Part shown: positions 1-10,734 of the stretch, in pieces | Layout of the letters: every line of letters begins with the position of its first letter | Position numbering within the stretch: position 1 is the stretch's first letter | NCBI GenBank assembly: GCA_023653785.1 | Contig: JAMKCH010010297.1 | Coordinates: forward strand, 45,381-109,380 | Reading direction: 5' to 3' | Length of the DNA stretch: 64,000 bases | Origin: Ophioderma brevispina | Lineage: Eukaryota; Echinodermata; Ophiuroidea; Amphilepidida; Ophiodermatidae | Made by a program: the position numbers and the translations under genes | Notes under the pieces: model-generated | Told to the model about the DNA's origin: nothing | Database searches by the model: none | What the model saw: only the letters and a program-made list of their open reading frames with translations

Positions 1-29
1 GTCTCGTCTCAATGTTGTTAACAGACACG

Positions 30-244
30 AGACATTTCCTGAAGCGATGTGCCGCACGTTTTGGGGATCGAAACTGAGATTTTTTGCAATGCGCGATATA
101 GAATGCTTACTTGTAAGAAAATGTTAACGAATTCATAATGGACATTTCCTGAGCGTGTGCCGCACGTTTTGTATCGAAACTGAGATTTTTGCAAGCGCGT
201 ATAATAGAATGCTCATATGTAAGAAAGTGTTACGAAGTCATAAT
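30..244. repeat. Two-copy tandem duplication, unit about 107 bp
   Basis: Copy 1 (30-139) and copy 2 (140-244) both begin GACATTTCCTGA, share TGTGCCGCACGTTTTG and the segment ATCGAAACTGAGATTTTT, and end in TTCATAAT or GTCATAAT. They differ by many one- and two-base indels. No coding potential is seen. Whether the array continues leftward is unknown because the window starts 29 bases before copy 1. Confidence 0.85.
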
Positions 245-2040
245 TTACTTGATATTGAAAACATAATTATGGTGTTACCTTGTACCCGGACCTGATAACT
301 CCCTTCATAACAAGATAGATACAATAAAAAGAAACTCTTACCCGTCTTTTGGTTGAGGAAAATGCTACCAAATACAAAAAAATAATTGGTTGTTGCCAAA
401 CTGATGTGATAGTCTTAACCAACCAATCTTAAGTACACTTTAGCTAAGTTCAATATTACACATATGTTAGGCTTGTGTTCATGTTCATGAAATCCGGGAT
501 GAAATGACAGTTGACATTATTAATGACGTGATTTGATTCCATTTTTTATTTAACTTCATAACATTAATAAAGAAGACAAGTTTTGATCCTCGTAACCACT
601 GCAATCAATCAAAACGTTTTCTGAAGACGACTTTGGTGCTGTCTCCAGTATATATGTGCCTGTTGTCCAGATATCATTTTGTCCAACCTTCGGTCATTTA
701 TAATCTGAAACAGGTATATTACTTTCTTGTAATAAAGTATAAAGCTGGCCCTGTGCAAAACTATTTCAACCGACCAATTCTGAATACTTTTTGAATTAAT
801 AAAGCAGCTATTTTGAATTTCAATTTAAAAAGAGCCGGGAAATCGAAACCATTTGCTTACTTAGTTTGAAATGAAAGGCTTTGAAAATCGGGACCCTGTG
901 ACGGCAGTGAAATTGAATCACAAAGATAATCTTTTAAAATCAATGGAGTAGTTACCATCATTGCAGAGTCCACCTTATTTTTTATTTTACTTTTCTTCAC
1001 TTTCCTGCATCATAAAGATTTCCTTTTAGTCTGTAAGTCTTTTGGGTAGATTTTTGTTAAAATAACATTGGGTTCTATATTAATCTATCAGCGATACAGT
1101 AAGGTAAATGGAATCAAGGGGCCGTCTGATGTAACATGGATTTTAATGTCAGCGTACAATGGGTAGGGTTTACTATTTTTATCCTGTCAGTAAACGCATA
1201 TTGTTGTGGTAGAATTTATTTGGAGGGGGATGTGGTGAGATAAAAACTAAAAAGTCGTATTAACAGCTGAAGCTCCAACTTGTTCAACGAATATGATGCT
1301 TTAACCCCATTTTACAACATGGAACCCTTTTTTTGTAGATATGTAAAGACTTCATACAGATTCAATTGAATAGATTGGTCCGTGAAGTCGGAGACACTCT
1401 AATCGATTTTCTGTTGTTTGGTGTCATCAAGAACGTATAAAGTGTCTGAACATCAAGGCTGGGTGAACGGAGGATATACGCACGTAAATATTGTAGTTTG
1501 TTATGAGTAACCACACCTCTAAACTACTTAAATATTGGACCAACTGTCAATAATTGTTTGTTTTTTTTTTTTAAAAATGTTATTTTCTAAGATTCCTTAG
1601 TGACGTAAAAGAACTTGGTGAGTAAATTACTTATTCGTATCATTTTCTTATTTGATGCTTCAGAGTTTGTTCGAGTTTTTTTGTTTGAAGTGTATTAAGT
1701 GCATTTGCTTTGTAATTTTTTATTTTTTTTATTTTTTTTATTTTTTTTAAATAATGCCTTTAATCTAATCTGGTATCGCCACAATCGATTTCTATTGTAC
1801 TGATTGGTAAAACAACCTTTCAGAACACTGGAATCGTCGACACGCCCCAAACTTTTAATGACCTGACAGGAATAAAAATCCTACTATAAAATTATGTTTT
1901 CTGGGGGCTGCTGTTTTCAGTCCAATCTTTCTACTCGATATGGTCCGTGGTATAGTCCAGCCTCCGCGCCATCTAAGGGAACGGCTGGTCACATGGTTGG
2001 AAGACGGTCCTGGGAAAATAACCACTTACACATGCAAATC
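245..2040. other. AT-rich stretch, no gene recognised
   Basis: Only short open frames occur, with no recognisable protein family or splice-like arrangement. It holds T-rich simple sequence at about 1560-1573 and a short (T)8A repeat at about 1718-1751. I see nothing else in it. Confidence 0.6.
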
Positions 2041-2345
2041 AAGTTCTTAACTGGTAATGATGGTGTCTTCATAGACATATTTAAATATGTCTTTGGCTTA
2101 GACATGTCGTTAAACAATATGAAACAAAACACTGTTACGAGACAAAGACATGTCCTGCAGTATAGGTCATGTCTCAAACTGGCTTCAAAAGAACATGTCT
2201 TACAAAACTGAAAACTGAAATGATTTGTCTTTGAGTGTCTTGCACAGAGACATGCGTTGGACATTTCTGCGTAGAGACATAACTTTGTTTCTAAATAGAC
2301 ACGTGTCTCAAAACTGACTCATCACCATGTGTCTATTTCCACGAC
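2041..2345. other. Cluster of GACATGTC-type palindromic decamers
   Basis: The palindrome-like word AGACATGTCY recurs through this stretch: AGACATGTCG at 2100-2109, AGACATGTCC at 2146-2155, GAACATGTCT at 2191-2200, and further one- or two-mismatch versions to about 2335. The words match the p53-family half-site consensus RRRCWWGYYY, but spacing is irregular (35 bp between the two perfect ones). It may simply be an old short repeat. Confidence 0.45.
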
Positions 2346-2677
2346 ATCATTTTACAGTGTATATCATGGGTTAAGGTACAAAATGCACCCGCCCCTTTTA
2401 GAGAAAATAATTCAATAGGTAAATAAGTTCTGACCTTTTCTTCTCAAAAGGGAAAAACGTGTTATAATGCGCAGTGAGCAAACACACGTCCCCCACATTA
2501 ATATGAAGAGGAGTTGGTGTATATGACATACCCCTTTCAGACTGAGGATTAAGAAATTTGATCATAAGTTTTAACCCTAATTTTCACGGTATACTTGAAC
2601 TTATTTTTTTTAAGAATATTCACTTTATAATCTATGTCAGTGATGTCTAATCTTTCCTGTATTACCTTTCCTACCTC

Positions 2678-2739
2678 TCAGGTAGTCTTACGGAACACTT
2701 GTCATTGTTCGCGTAGCTTTATTCCGTAAGACTACCTGA
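2678..2739. repeat. Perfect 18-bp hairpin
   Basis: The stem CAGGTAGTCTTACGGAA (2679-2695) is exactly complementary to 2722-2738. The T/A pair at 2678 and 2739 extends it to 18 bp, with a 26-base loop. The flanking 2346-3014 region has no recognisable gene. It could be the pair of ends of a tiny MITE or an RNA hairpin; the sequence alone does not decide. Confidence 0.8.
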
Positions 2740-3016
2740 AGCTAAAAAAATATCACAGCTGTAATAAATTTTTAGAATATCGGCTTTAACTTCCCAACCG
2801 CGGTTTACCAGCGGTCATAGCGGTTAAAACCGTTTCATTGGTTGATATCAATACAAACCGTTCCAGCCGGAAAGACTGCGACCTGCGATTCAACGGTGGT
2901 TGACTTTTGAAGGCACCCTAAGCTGGTGTAAAACCAAACCCGGATCAACTGAATGTAGCAAGGTCAGAAAGCACACTGAAAAGGTTGAAAACATTAACGG
3001 TAGTTTTTTATACGAC

Positions 3017-3901
3017 AGTATGGTGGAATACCACCCCTTGGGAGGGCTAAAAATACATATTACAATTAAAAGTAGATGACAATAATACCGGTCTATTTCT
3101 TTGTTGGTTTGACATCAATCGGACTTCCGTTCAAAAGGTATGGTCGAAAATGAACTCCGCAAATTGGAAATTTCCCATTCTATTTCTTAGTTTTTATTGT
3201 TTTTCTCAAGCTGCATATTTACTTTTTTTCCACTTTAAAAACTCATATCTCAAAAAGCAAATGGGCTTTTATTCTCTCATTTCCACAATTATTTTGTGAA
3301 AATTTCAAGCACTTATTTCTAATTGGAATAATACAGGTAAAAGACTTTCTAAAATGTATTAAAACTTATAAAACAGTGTTTCTAGACAAAATCGCCGATA
3401 TCTCCAAGGTCAATTTTAACGCATGTCGTCGTGTCAGGATTTCTCAAACGATTTATCTTAGATATATGTGATCTAAAGTAATTAAAACATCTAATTGGCC
3501 TATGCATTGAACCAGAAATTTCCATTAGCCCCATGAGAATGTGATTTAAGGGGGGTGGGGTCCATTGGTCAAGAAAAGGAAACCAAATAATTATTTTTGC
3601 CAATACCGTGTACCAAAGATTCCCCTAGTCCAATTTGTATGTTTTAATTTACTTTTTATCGCATCTCTCTAAGATAACTCGTTGTTTGAAAAATCCTTGA
3701 CACAACAATGACAATCGTTAAAATTCACTTTGGAGATATCATCGATTTAGTCAGAAACACTGTTTGTAAAGTTTTAGTGTATTTGAAATGCTCTTTTACT
3801 TTGATTATCAATTAACATGAAGTGCTTGAATTTGCCAGAAATTGTTTGGAGTTTGGCGATCAAAAGCTCCTTTACTTTTTGAGATATGAGATTTTAAAGT
3901 G

Positions 3902-3948
<47 letters not shown>

Positions 3949-4128
3949 ACGAAATATCATAGTAAATTTCCATTTTGCGATTTAACATTTTCGACCATAA
4001 CTTTTGAGAACGGAAACTCCGACTAATTTCAAACAAACAGCAATAGAAATGTATTAAAAAAAAGAAAAGTTTTAATTTTTAAGATGTTATTTTTTAAGCC
4101 CCTCCCAAGGGTAATTCCACTTTAAGGG
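3017..4128. mobile_element. 1.1-kb palindromic (foldback) DNA element
   Basis: The left arm (about 3017-3505) is the diverged reverse complement of the right arm (about 3620-4128). Matching blocks include GTGGAAT..CCCTTGGGAGGG at the ends, the TATGGTCGAAAATG block, the CTCATATCTCAAAAAG block and the AACAGTGTTTCT..GATATCTCCAA block. There is no internal transposase frame, so this is a non-autonomous element with long inverted repeats. A 36-base A-run (3908-3943) interrupts the right arm. The right terminal sequence GGGTAATTCCACTT is repeated once more just outside (to about 4140), which blurs the exact end. Confidence 0.8.
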
Positions 4129-4160
4129 GTAATTCCACTTAAACTTTAGTAAAGCATAAG

Positions 4161-4486
4161 TTCATTACAGAAGTGGTCATTGCCGCTTGCCGCCAGCGCA
4201 AAACCTCTTGGTGTACGGCCTTTGTAGGTTGAGCTATTATAGTCCAAGCGGCGCTAATCCGCTGAACTACGTCATCGAGCGGCCCCGCTCCAAAGTTGAA
4301 TTCAAGTTCAACTCAAGTGCGATTTGCCGCTTTGAGAAAGCGGCAGCCCGAGCGGCAGGGAGATCGATTTATTGGCTTGAAGCGTTGCCGCTTGGTTCAC
4401 AGCGAGCGATTCTGACATGATTGCGTAGTGACGTAAATTGCATCATCAAGCGGCAAGCGGTAGAGCGGCATGACACATGTAATGAA
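4161..4486. mobile_element. 326-bp MITE with TTCATTACA termini
   Basis: The left end TTCATTACAGAAGTGGTCAT and the reverse complement of the right end (TTCATTACATGTGTCATGCC) form imperfect terminal inverted repeats that continue into GCCGCT-rich subterminal sequence on both sides. GCCGCT/AGCGGC hexamers recur throughout. The open frame inside (4187-4420) is low-complexity by-product. On the minus strand the middle (about 4240-4275) has a tRNA A-box-like word but no B box. Confidence 0.65.
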
Positions 4487-4599
4487 TAGATGACAGTATG
4501 GATCGTAAAAGGAAATGTCATAAGACGTGACTTGGAAGTTTTCAGTGACGAAACTAAACGGATGAAGTCGGGGTTTTATAAGATGCGCTCCATATATCG

Positions 4600-5480
4600 G
4601 TGCAAAATTTCTATCACCATGACATTTTTTGAATAATTACTGTTATTTTCACGGCAGCAAGGAGAATGTCGACCTCAAGATTCTTGGTGATAACTGCACT
4701 GGATGATCCAGACACACAAACAGTGACATGCCATGACGACTTTGAAAGCGAAAGCGGTAACTTAAAGGATACCTCGTTTAAAATGGAAGTCGTGCAGTTG
4801 ATAAAGAGCTGGTGCAATAAAGGATTTTGAGGACCGATGAGCTGTTGCATTCTACACTCAGGGAAAAGAAGTACAACGTCTTCCGTCATCTAATAATTCG
4901 ATACAAATTGTTTGATTTGCACCACAACCTAATGCTGTAATAACATGTTCAAATCTCCTTCAAGGTTGCTTTTCGCGGTCCCAAGTGGAGTGGCAAGTAG
5001 ACATGGTGGTCGATCATAAAAACTATAGATTGAATGCCGTGAGTTTGTAATGTCCTAGAGCGTGGCAATAACCATGATGAAATCAATAGGTAGTGACGAA
5101 CCCGATGAACTCCGCAATCCGCTGCAACACGATCTGACATGACATCTCTGACGGGCATGGATTGTTTTCGGCCATCTGTAGGACGCGGAGCACCAGACTA
5201 GTTATTTTTCCAATAATTCCCATATATGAAAGTTTGTTAGCGGATAACAGCTGTTTATGATCTATGGTGTCAAAGGCTCCCTATTTGTCCAGTAGAACTA
5301 ACATGGCCTCATTGTTTGCGTCCAAGAGCAATGGAGTCTCTGTACTGTGAAATGAACGGTATACCAACTGGGCACACTGGGACAAAGGGGTCATTATCAG
5401 TGAAATTGGTCTTCCACTGGTCCAACTGCTAGTCTTTCAATCACCTTTCTCAGAAATGGAAGACTGAATATAGGGTGATA
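4600..5480 (-). mobile_element. Decayed L2-like LINE reverse transcriptase fragment
   Basis: Read on the minus strand, frame-shifted pieces line up in the order expected for an L2-type reverse transcriptase. They run: the LPFLRKVIERL block (about 5400-5465), a stretch corresponding to the LLDLSAAFDTIDH region (about 5245-5310), the template-binding region RDVMSDRVAADCGV (about 5100-5160), a mutated catalytic-box region HGIQSIVFMIDHHVYL (about 5000-5050), and an SAVITKNLEVD block near 4690. Stops and frameshifts interrupt every block, so it is dead. It sits just left of the hAT MITE at 5633. Confidence 0.7.
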
Positions 5481-5632
5481 ATGAGGGTGGTATCCAAGCC
5501 GGACTTCGTTAACGTCAGACGTCAGATGCATGCTTGAGAGATCTTGAGGACGTGCTCAAAGACAGGAAGAGTTGACAGTCCTTGTAACATCGTTTAGATA
5601 CATATTTAGTGATTGACTGGTCACCTAACAAA

Positions 5633-5909
5633 CAGTGGCGGCGCAGACTTCATTTCTGGGGGGGGTGGGCGGGGAAGTGATTTTTTTGGGGGGGGCAAAA
5701 GTGAAAATCTAGGGGACACAATATCTAAAATTTTTGAGATTGTTAAACCAATTTTGGGCTCAAATCGCTGATTTTTGCCAAATTTAGTGATTTTTGCCCC
5801 AAATCACTGATTTTTTTGCCAAAAAAATCCCTAATTTTTCTTCCAGTGGGGCAAGAAAGAAAATTTGGTGGAAAATGCCCCCAGCCCCCTCTGTCTTGCG
5901 CCGCCACTG
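5633..5909. mobile_element. 277-bp hAT-type MITE with perfect 8-bp TSD
   Basis: The termini CAGTGGCGGCGCA (left) and its reverse complement TGCGCCGCCACTG (right, with one offset) form the inverted repeat. The element is bracketed by an identical octamer CTAACAAA at 5625-5632 and 5910-5917. An 8-bp target duplication with a CAGTGGCG end is the hAT superfamily signature. The interior is G/C-homopolymer and T-rich with no transposase, so the element is non-autonomous. Confidence 0.9.
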
Positions 5910-5917
5910 CTAACAAA

Positions 5918-7077
5918 CGCTACTGTGGCTTAAAGTTTAAGTTGTATGGTTCTAGCCACTGAAACACTGTCAGAGTGGAAAAACAAACTTTGTTGAATCT
6001 GTCAACTGTGACAGTGCGATGAATTGTCTGAAGAGCAAAATCCTTCTTTCCAAGTTTCATAAACATTTTTGACCTCCAAAATAAATCCCCCACCCCCCCA
6101 CCCATGACATTTCAAAATTCGAAATGACTATGGGAACTTCCCGACTGTTTTTGACAATCAGTGGGAATAACCGTGGAATTCTAATGGGCATTTTTTCATA
6201 ATGTCATCTTTGGGCGTTTGTAGCCAACGAGAACGAAAGGAAAACAGTCCACTGATGACAAGCATCTTTGTGAAATAAGTCATGGGAACTCTCAGAGTCT
6301 CTTGTTAGCATTCAGTACCTCTGTTAAAGTAACACAATTGGAATATTGTATATTATTTTTACGATTTTCACAGTGTGGATGCACTTTCGTATTTTCATGA
6401 TGGGAATTTCCCATGCACTTTTTGGAGCAGGGTGTGTGAATTTCCAATGTCTCTTTTTGGGTGTTTTTAAAAACAAAATTTTTCAGGAGTACCTCTTTTT
6501 AGATCCCAACCTGTATGATAATAGTTGGCAGGGGTCTTCAAATATCTCAATGTAAGAGAGTGAACACAGTAAAAAAAAATTGTGCTCAATGTAATTTTAA
6601 CATTTCAAAATGACAGCTATTGTCAATTTGCAAATGTGTTGCTGCAAAGAGGAGTTTTATTAGGGGCCGCTTCAAAACTGACTCCTGTTGAGTGCGGGGC
6701 GCTTCATGTCGGTTGAACAATTAGTGATTGTTTTTGAACAACAAAAGTTAACCCGGTGTATATTATGGTCCGATGTACTCATAGTCCGGTTACAACGGAA
6801 GGAATAGGACCCTCGATTCAGTGACACTCTTCACGCAACATTAGTTTTTCAACTTTAATTTTTCCCCCGTTGTCGTCTAATGGAGCCCGGACTGTGGCTC
6901 CCGGCGGATTATAATTACTTTCAAGCAAACACCGCTTCAAACTGGAAAGTCATTGACCAACTCGAACTGGTTGAGTTTTAAAGCTGCTCCATACATAAAT
7001 TAAATAGTCGCATGATACAAAATATTTCCAATGATTCCAAGCAGTCCACATTCCCATATAAATCTATACGGCTCACT
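5918..7077. other. No gene recognised
   Basis: AT-rich sequence with short C- and T-runs (for example around 6089-6106). The short frames in it look random. No repeat structure was found that I could support. Confidence 0.5.
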
Positions 7078-7472
7078 GAAGCTTCCGCCTCAATGAGATT
7101 TTGGCCGAAATTATGTTCCAGGAGCATTTGGTCTTGGAGCATAAAAAAAAAAAATCTGGAATATATTCTAAGTCAATATGGGCGAGGACCATATTTGCCA
7201 TATGGTCCTGCGTATAAATAACAAAATATGCTCCTGGAGCATATTTGAATACCCAAATGGTCCATATCCTATAGCAAATATGCTCCTGAGCAGTGGAGAA
7301 AATATTCGAGGTCAAATACTCCTGCTCCAGGACCATATTTGTTGTAATGGTCCTGGAGCATGTGCAATTTAACAATATAATATTCCCACTTACTTTATGC
7401 TCCAGGACCATGCCTGGACCATAGGGTCCTGGAGCATGAATTTGGGCCAAATCTCATAGAAGCCATCTTTAC
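7078..7472. mobile_element. MITE made of nested ATGCTCCAGGACCA palindromic units
   Basis: Terminal inverted repeats contain ATGAGATTTTGGCC at about 7093-7106 and its counterpart GGCCAAATCTCAT at about 7445-7457, flanked by GAAGC and GCTTC. Between them at least eight copies of a 14-base word, ATGCTCCAGGACCA, or its reverse complement TGGTCCTGGAGCAT, appear in both orientations, often back to back around ATATTTG. Many short frames on both strands are by-products of this structure. No transposase is present. Confidence 0.7.
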
Positions 7473-7639
7473 ATCACTGGCTTTGGAATATTTTACCATT
7501 ATTTTGTATCCTTCTATACAAACATTTTGCTGACCATCCTTTGTGATCGCCCTGTGACCACTCATCCCAGAAACTGATCCCACTGCTGTGTACATGTAGA
7601 CCCTTTTGGGTCAAACCATCATTCAAACACACTAGCGGT

Positions 7640-8795
7640 CCCCCGGGTTTCGTGTCACCTGGTTTCGCGATCACCTGCTTGAATGACCTCGGGTTTCGCG
7701 GTTCATTTGACCTTGAATGCCCCCAATACGTTGTCATGACCTTTGAAATTTTTGGCACAACAATCGACCCCAGTAGTGACCCCCCACCCTCCAAGGTTCA
7801 TGTCCATACACCAACGTTTCCCCATTTGACCTCCTTTGACTTGATGACTTCCTGATGACCCTTTGATTCACTAACCATACAAACTCGCGTCTTCGGCAGG
7901 GGTCAAGGGGCACCCACCTCAAGTTTCAGAGAGGAACGTGCGAGAGTGGTGCGACCCTCAGTCCTCCGCGGAAATCCAAGTTTCATGTCCACACCAACGT
8001 TTACCCCATTGCACCTCCTTTGACCTTGACTGACCTTTTCGGCCCATCAACAATCGACCCCACCTCCACGTTCATGTCCATACACCCAACTAGTACCCCA
8101 TTTGACCTTGAATGACCCCTGATTACCTTTGATCCACTAACCAATACAAAACTTGGTCTTCGGACGCTCAAGGGGCACCCACCAAGATTCAGGAACCGTG
8201 ACGATAGACGTGGTCCCATTTGACCTCCTTTGACTTGAAAATGACTCCTGATGACCTTTGATTCAATAACCCATACAAACTCGGATTAGCGAGGTCAAGG
8301 ACGGCACCCACCTAAGTTTCAGAACGTGCGGTGGTGCGCCCTCGTTCCGAGCGAAATCCAAGGTTTCATAGAGTTTCATGTCCCACAAAAGTTTAACCCA
8401 TTGACCTCCTTTGACCTGAAGGACCTTTTCGCATCAACAATCGACCCCACCCTCCACGTTTCATTGTCCTTACACCAACGTTTACCCCAGTGACCTTGAA
8501 TGACCCCTGATACCTTGATCCAATAACCAAATACCAAACTTAGTCTTCGGAAGGTCAAGGGTGCACACCACAATTTCAGAACGTGCGATAAGAGTGGTCC
8601 ATTGACCACACCCTTTGACCTTGAAGGACCCAGGACCCTTTGATCCACTAACCAATAACAAACTCGGTCTTCAGAAGCGTCAAGAGGTACCCACCAACCA
8701 AGTTTCAGGAATATGCGACCAGCAGGTCTCATGAGAAAAATAGACGCGCCGTCAGTCAGACAGACAGACACACTGACAGACCACCGGTATATGAG
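7640..8795. repeat. Diverged tandem repeat, period about 380 bp, rich in TGACCT
   Basis: A partial copy (about 7760-7971) is followed by two fuller copies, 7972-8354 and 8355 to about 8735. Each starts near AATCCAAG-TTTCATG and contains AACAATCGACCCCAC, TGACCCCTGAT, CTAACCAATAC and GGGCACCCACC. TGACCT words recur, including an exact direct repeat with 4-base spacing at 8402-8417. The block ends in a short (GACA)n run at about 8753-8783. The open frames here (for example 8376-8771 on the minus strand) are not supported as genes. Confidence 0.75.
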
Positions 8796-8874
8796 CTCAG
8801 CTATGAGCTCTATGAGCGAATTTAAATCTACGTACCGGAAGGGCCACAGTTAAAGAAACTGCCTTACTGAAAGT

Positions 8875-10195
8875 AAAAAGCGATATTCTGGTGATTTTGA
8901 TAGTAACAAAGTGGTTCTTATGGCCATGCTTTGACTTGACAGCGTCCTTTGATATTATTCACCATGATAATTATCATCAACAGCGCTCCATACCACGTTT
9001 GGTCATTCTGGTGCCCAACACCTCTAAAATGGTTCAGATCCTATATGACATCCCGCTCTAGCCGTGTACGATCGAAAGCACTTATCTGATGATGTTGAAC
9101 TTAGTTGGTGGACACCAAAAGGCTCAATTTGGATGGACCCCATCAGTTCACATCCTATATTTATCCTATTGCGCAAGCTCATTCGGAACCATGGCTTTCT
9201 TTTCACATATATGCCGGCGATACCCAGATCTATACCTCATTTGCCCCAAAGCCCCCACCACACAGGTTGACTCTACGTGCTGCCAATTGAACGTCCTTCA
9301 AAAGTAGTATGGAGGTAAGCAATTGGATGCCAGCCAAAGCCACCTTAATTGCAACATGGATAAGACAGAATTTATCATATTTCGTTCATCACATAACATC
9401 AATCTGTTCAACAATTCTCTTGCTCTTAAAGTTGCATTAATGCTCGCATTAAACCCAACCAAAAACTCGTTCGTAATCTTGGTGTACATTTTGACTTACA
9501 TACCTATGGATGCTCAGATTTCTAGACTCTGTCAACACTTAATTTTCAACTGAGAAATATTGCTCGTGGATACGCGTTCCTGGACAAGGACTCATGTCAT
9601 CATATTTATCCGCGGCCTTGATACTATCCCGTCTTGACTATGGTAACTCTCCTTGCTGGCATTACTAATAGCAATTTTTCCAAACTCCATGTATTCAGAA
9701 CAAGACAGTTCGTCTCATTCATGGCATAAATCGACGCGAACACCATACCACCTTTTCTTGCCGATCTTCACTGGTTGCCAGTTAGGAGAGAGTCAAATTT
9801 CAAGTTAGTACAATCATCTACCAAGTATTAATGTCTTTTCCAGCATAGTCTGCGAAATAACAATTCACCAGGTATACTACCTACTGCTCTCAGCCCCATT
9901 TGCAAACTTCGTTCTGCTGCTGATACTACAAGACTAAAAATCCCTTTTCACAAGGAGACTATTGGTGACAATGCCTTTGCGGCACACGGCCCACGTGTAT
10001 GGAACTCATTGCCTCTGATATCAGGGAAGCACCCCCTCAGCTGAGTATTTTTAAAAACATCTCAAATCTTTTTATATCAAAATTATCTCGGTTTTCTTTG
10101 GGCTGGTGTGCCTTTCCCCTTTTTACCTGGCTTTGGTAGTAGTATGTTCATAGCGTAGCGCCCTAGAGGTTTAGAATAGGCCGGAGGCGCCCAGT
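8875..10195 (+). mobile_element. L2-like LINE, C-terminal half, decayed
   Basis: The + strand carries L2-type reverse transcriptase blocks in order: LTASFDIIHHD (about 8936-8968), the catalytic-box remnant YAGDTQIYTSF (about 9211-9243; the YADD motif is changed to YAGD), NCNMDKTEFIIFRSSHN (about 9348-9400), DAQISRLCQHLIFN (about 9508-9550), a LDYGNS-like block (about 9632-9650) and the terminal PRVWNSLP block (about 9990-10015). A GCGCCCTAGAGG-type 3' end follows at about 10155. It is broken by frameshifts and stops and is 5'-truncated. Family assignment rests on recalled L2 motifs. Confidence 0.8.
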
Positions 10196-10734
10196 ATCTC
10201 GGAAACGGATTGATGAACTATCATATTGTGGTACCAATGGATAGCTATGACCCTCTCCAAGTCCGTTGATACCAAAAAAAGTACAACATACCTTGTATGA
10301 CGTCACAGTGACGTAAACATTACGTCATCAACAATGCGAAAAACTCAAAATAAAAAAAAAATCGCAAATGCATGGTTTTTCGCCATTTTTTCAACAAAAT
10401 TTGATTTTTTTCCATGAATGTGTGTCAAGTATGCACACACATGCTCTTACTAAAATAAATCAACTAAATAAGATAAACATAGTGCTAGCTGTATCCTTAG
10501 CACAAAACTGGATTTCCTGCTGTTTCTGTGATTTCAATGGGAAATAGCTTTTCTTCTTTCTCACAGCAGTGCTCGATCACGCAAACGCCGCGTCATAACC
10601 GTGGTCCATTTTGTTCAACATGGTCTTAAGGTGGATGGTTCATGCGCCCCGTACGCGCTCATTTGATCTTGTGCCGACGAACACTTTTGTATTCGCACTC
10701 GTCGTGGATGCAACCAAGCGTCTATAGTCCAAGA
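10196..10734. other. Intergenic stretch with three CRE-like sites
   Basis: No gene is recognised. A palindromic CRE, TGACGTCA (10298-10305), is followed by TGACGTAA (10309-10316) and TTACGTCA (10320-10327). At 10626-10644 lies the terminus TTAAGGTGGATGGTTCATG, which recurs inverted at 22277-22295. Confidence 0.5.

Noticed and set aside
4240..4275. tRNA-like A box on the minus strand within the 4161-4486 MITE
   Set aside because: TAGTTCAGCGGATTAGCGC resembles a tRNA D-arm, but no B box or cloverleaf can be completed and the element has MITE ends.
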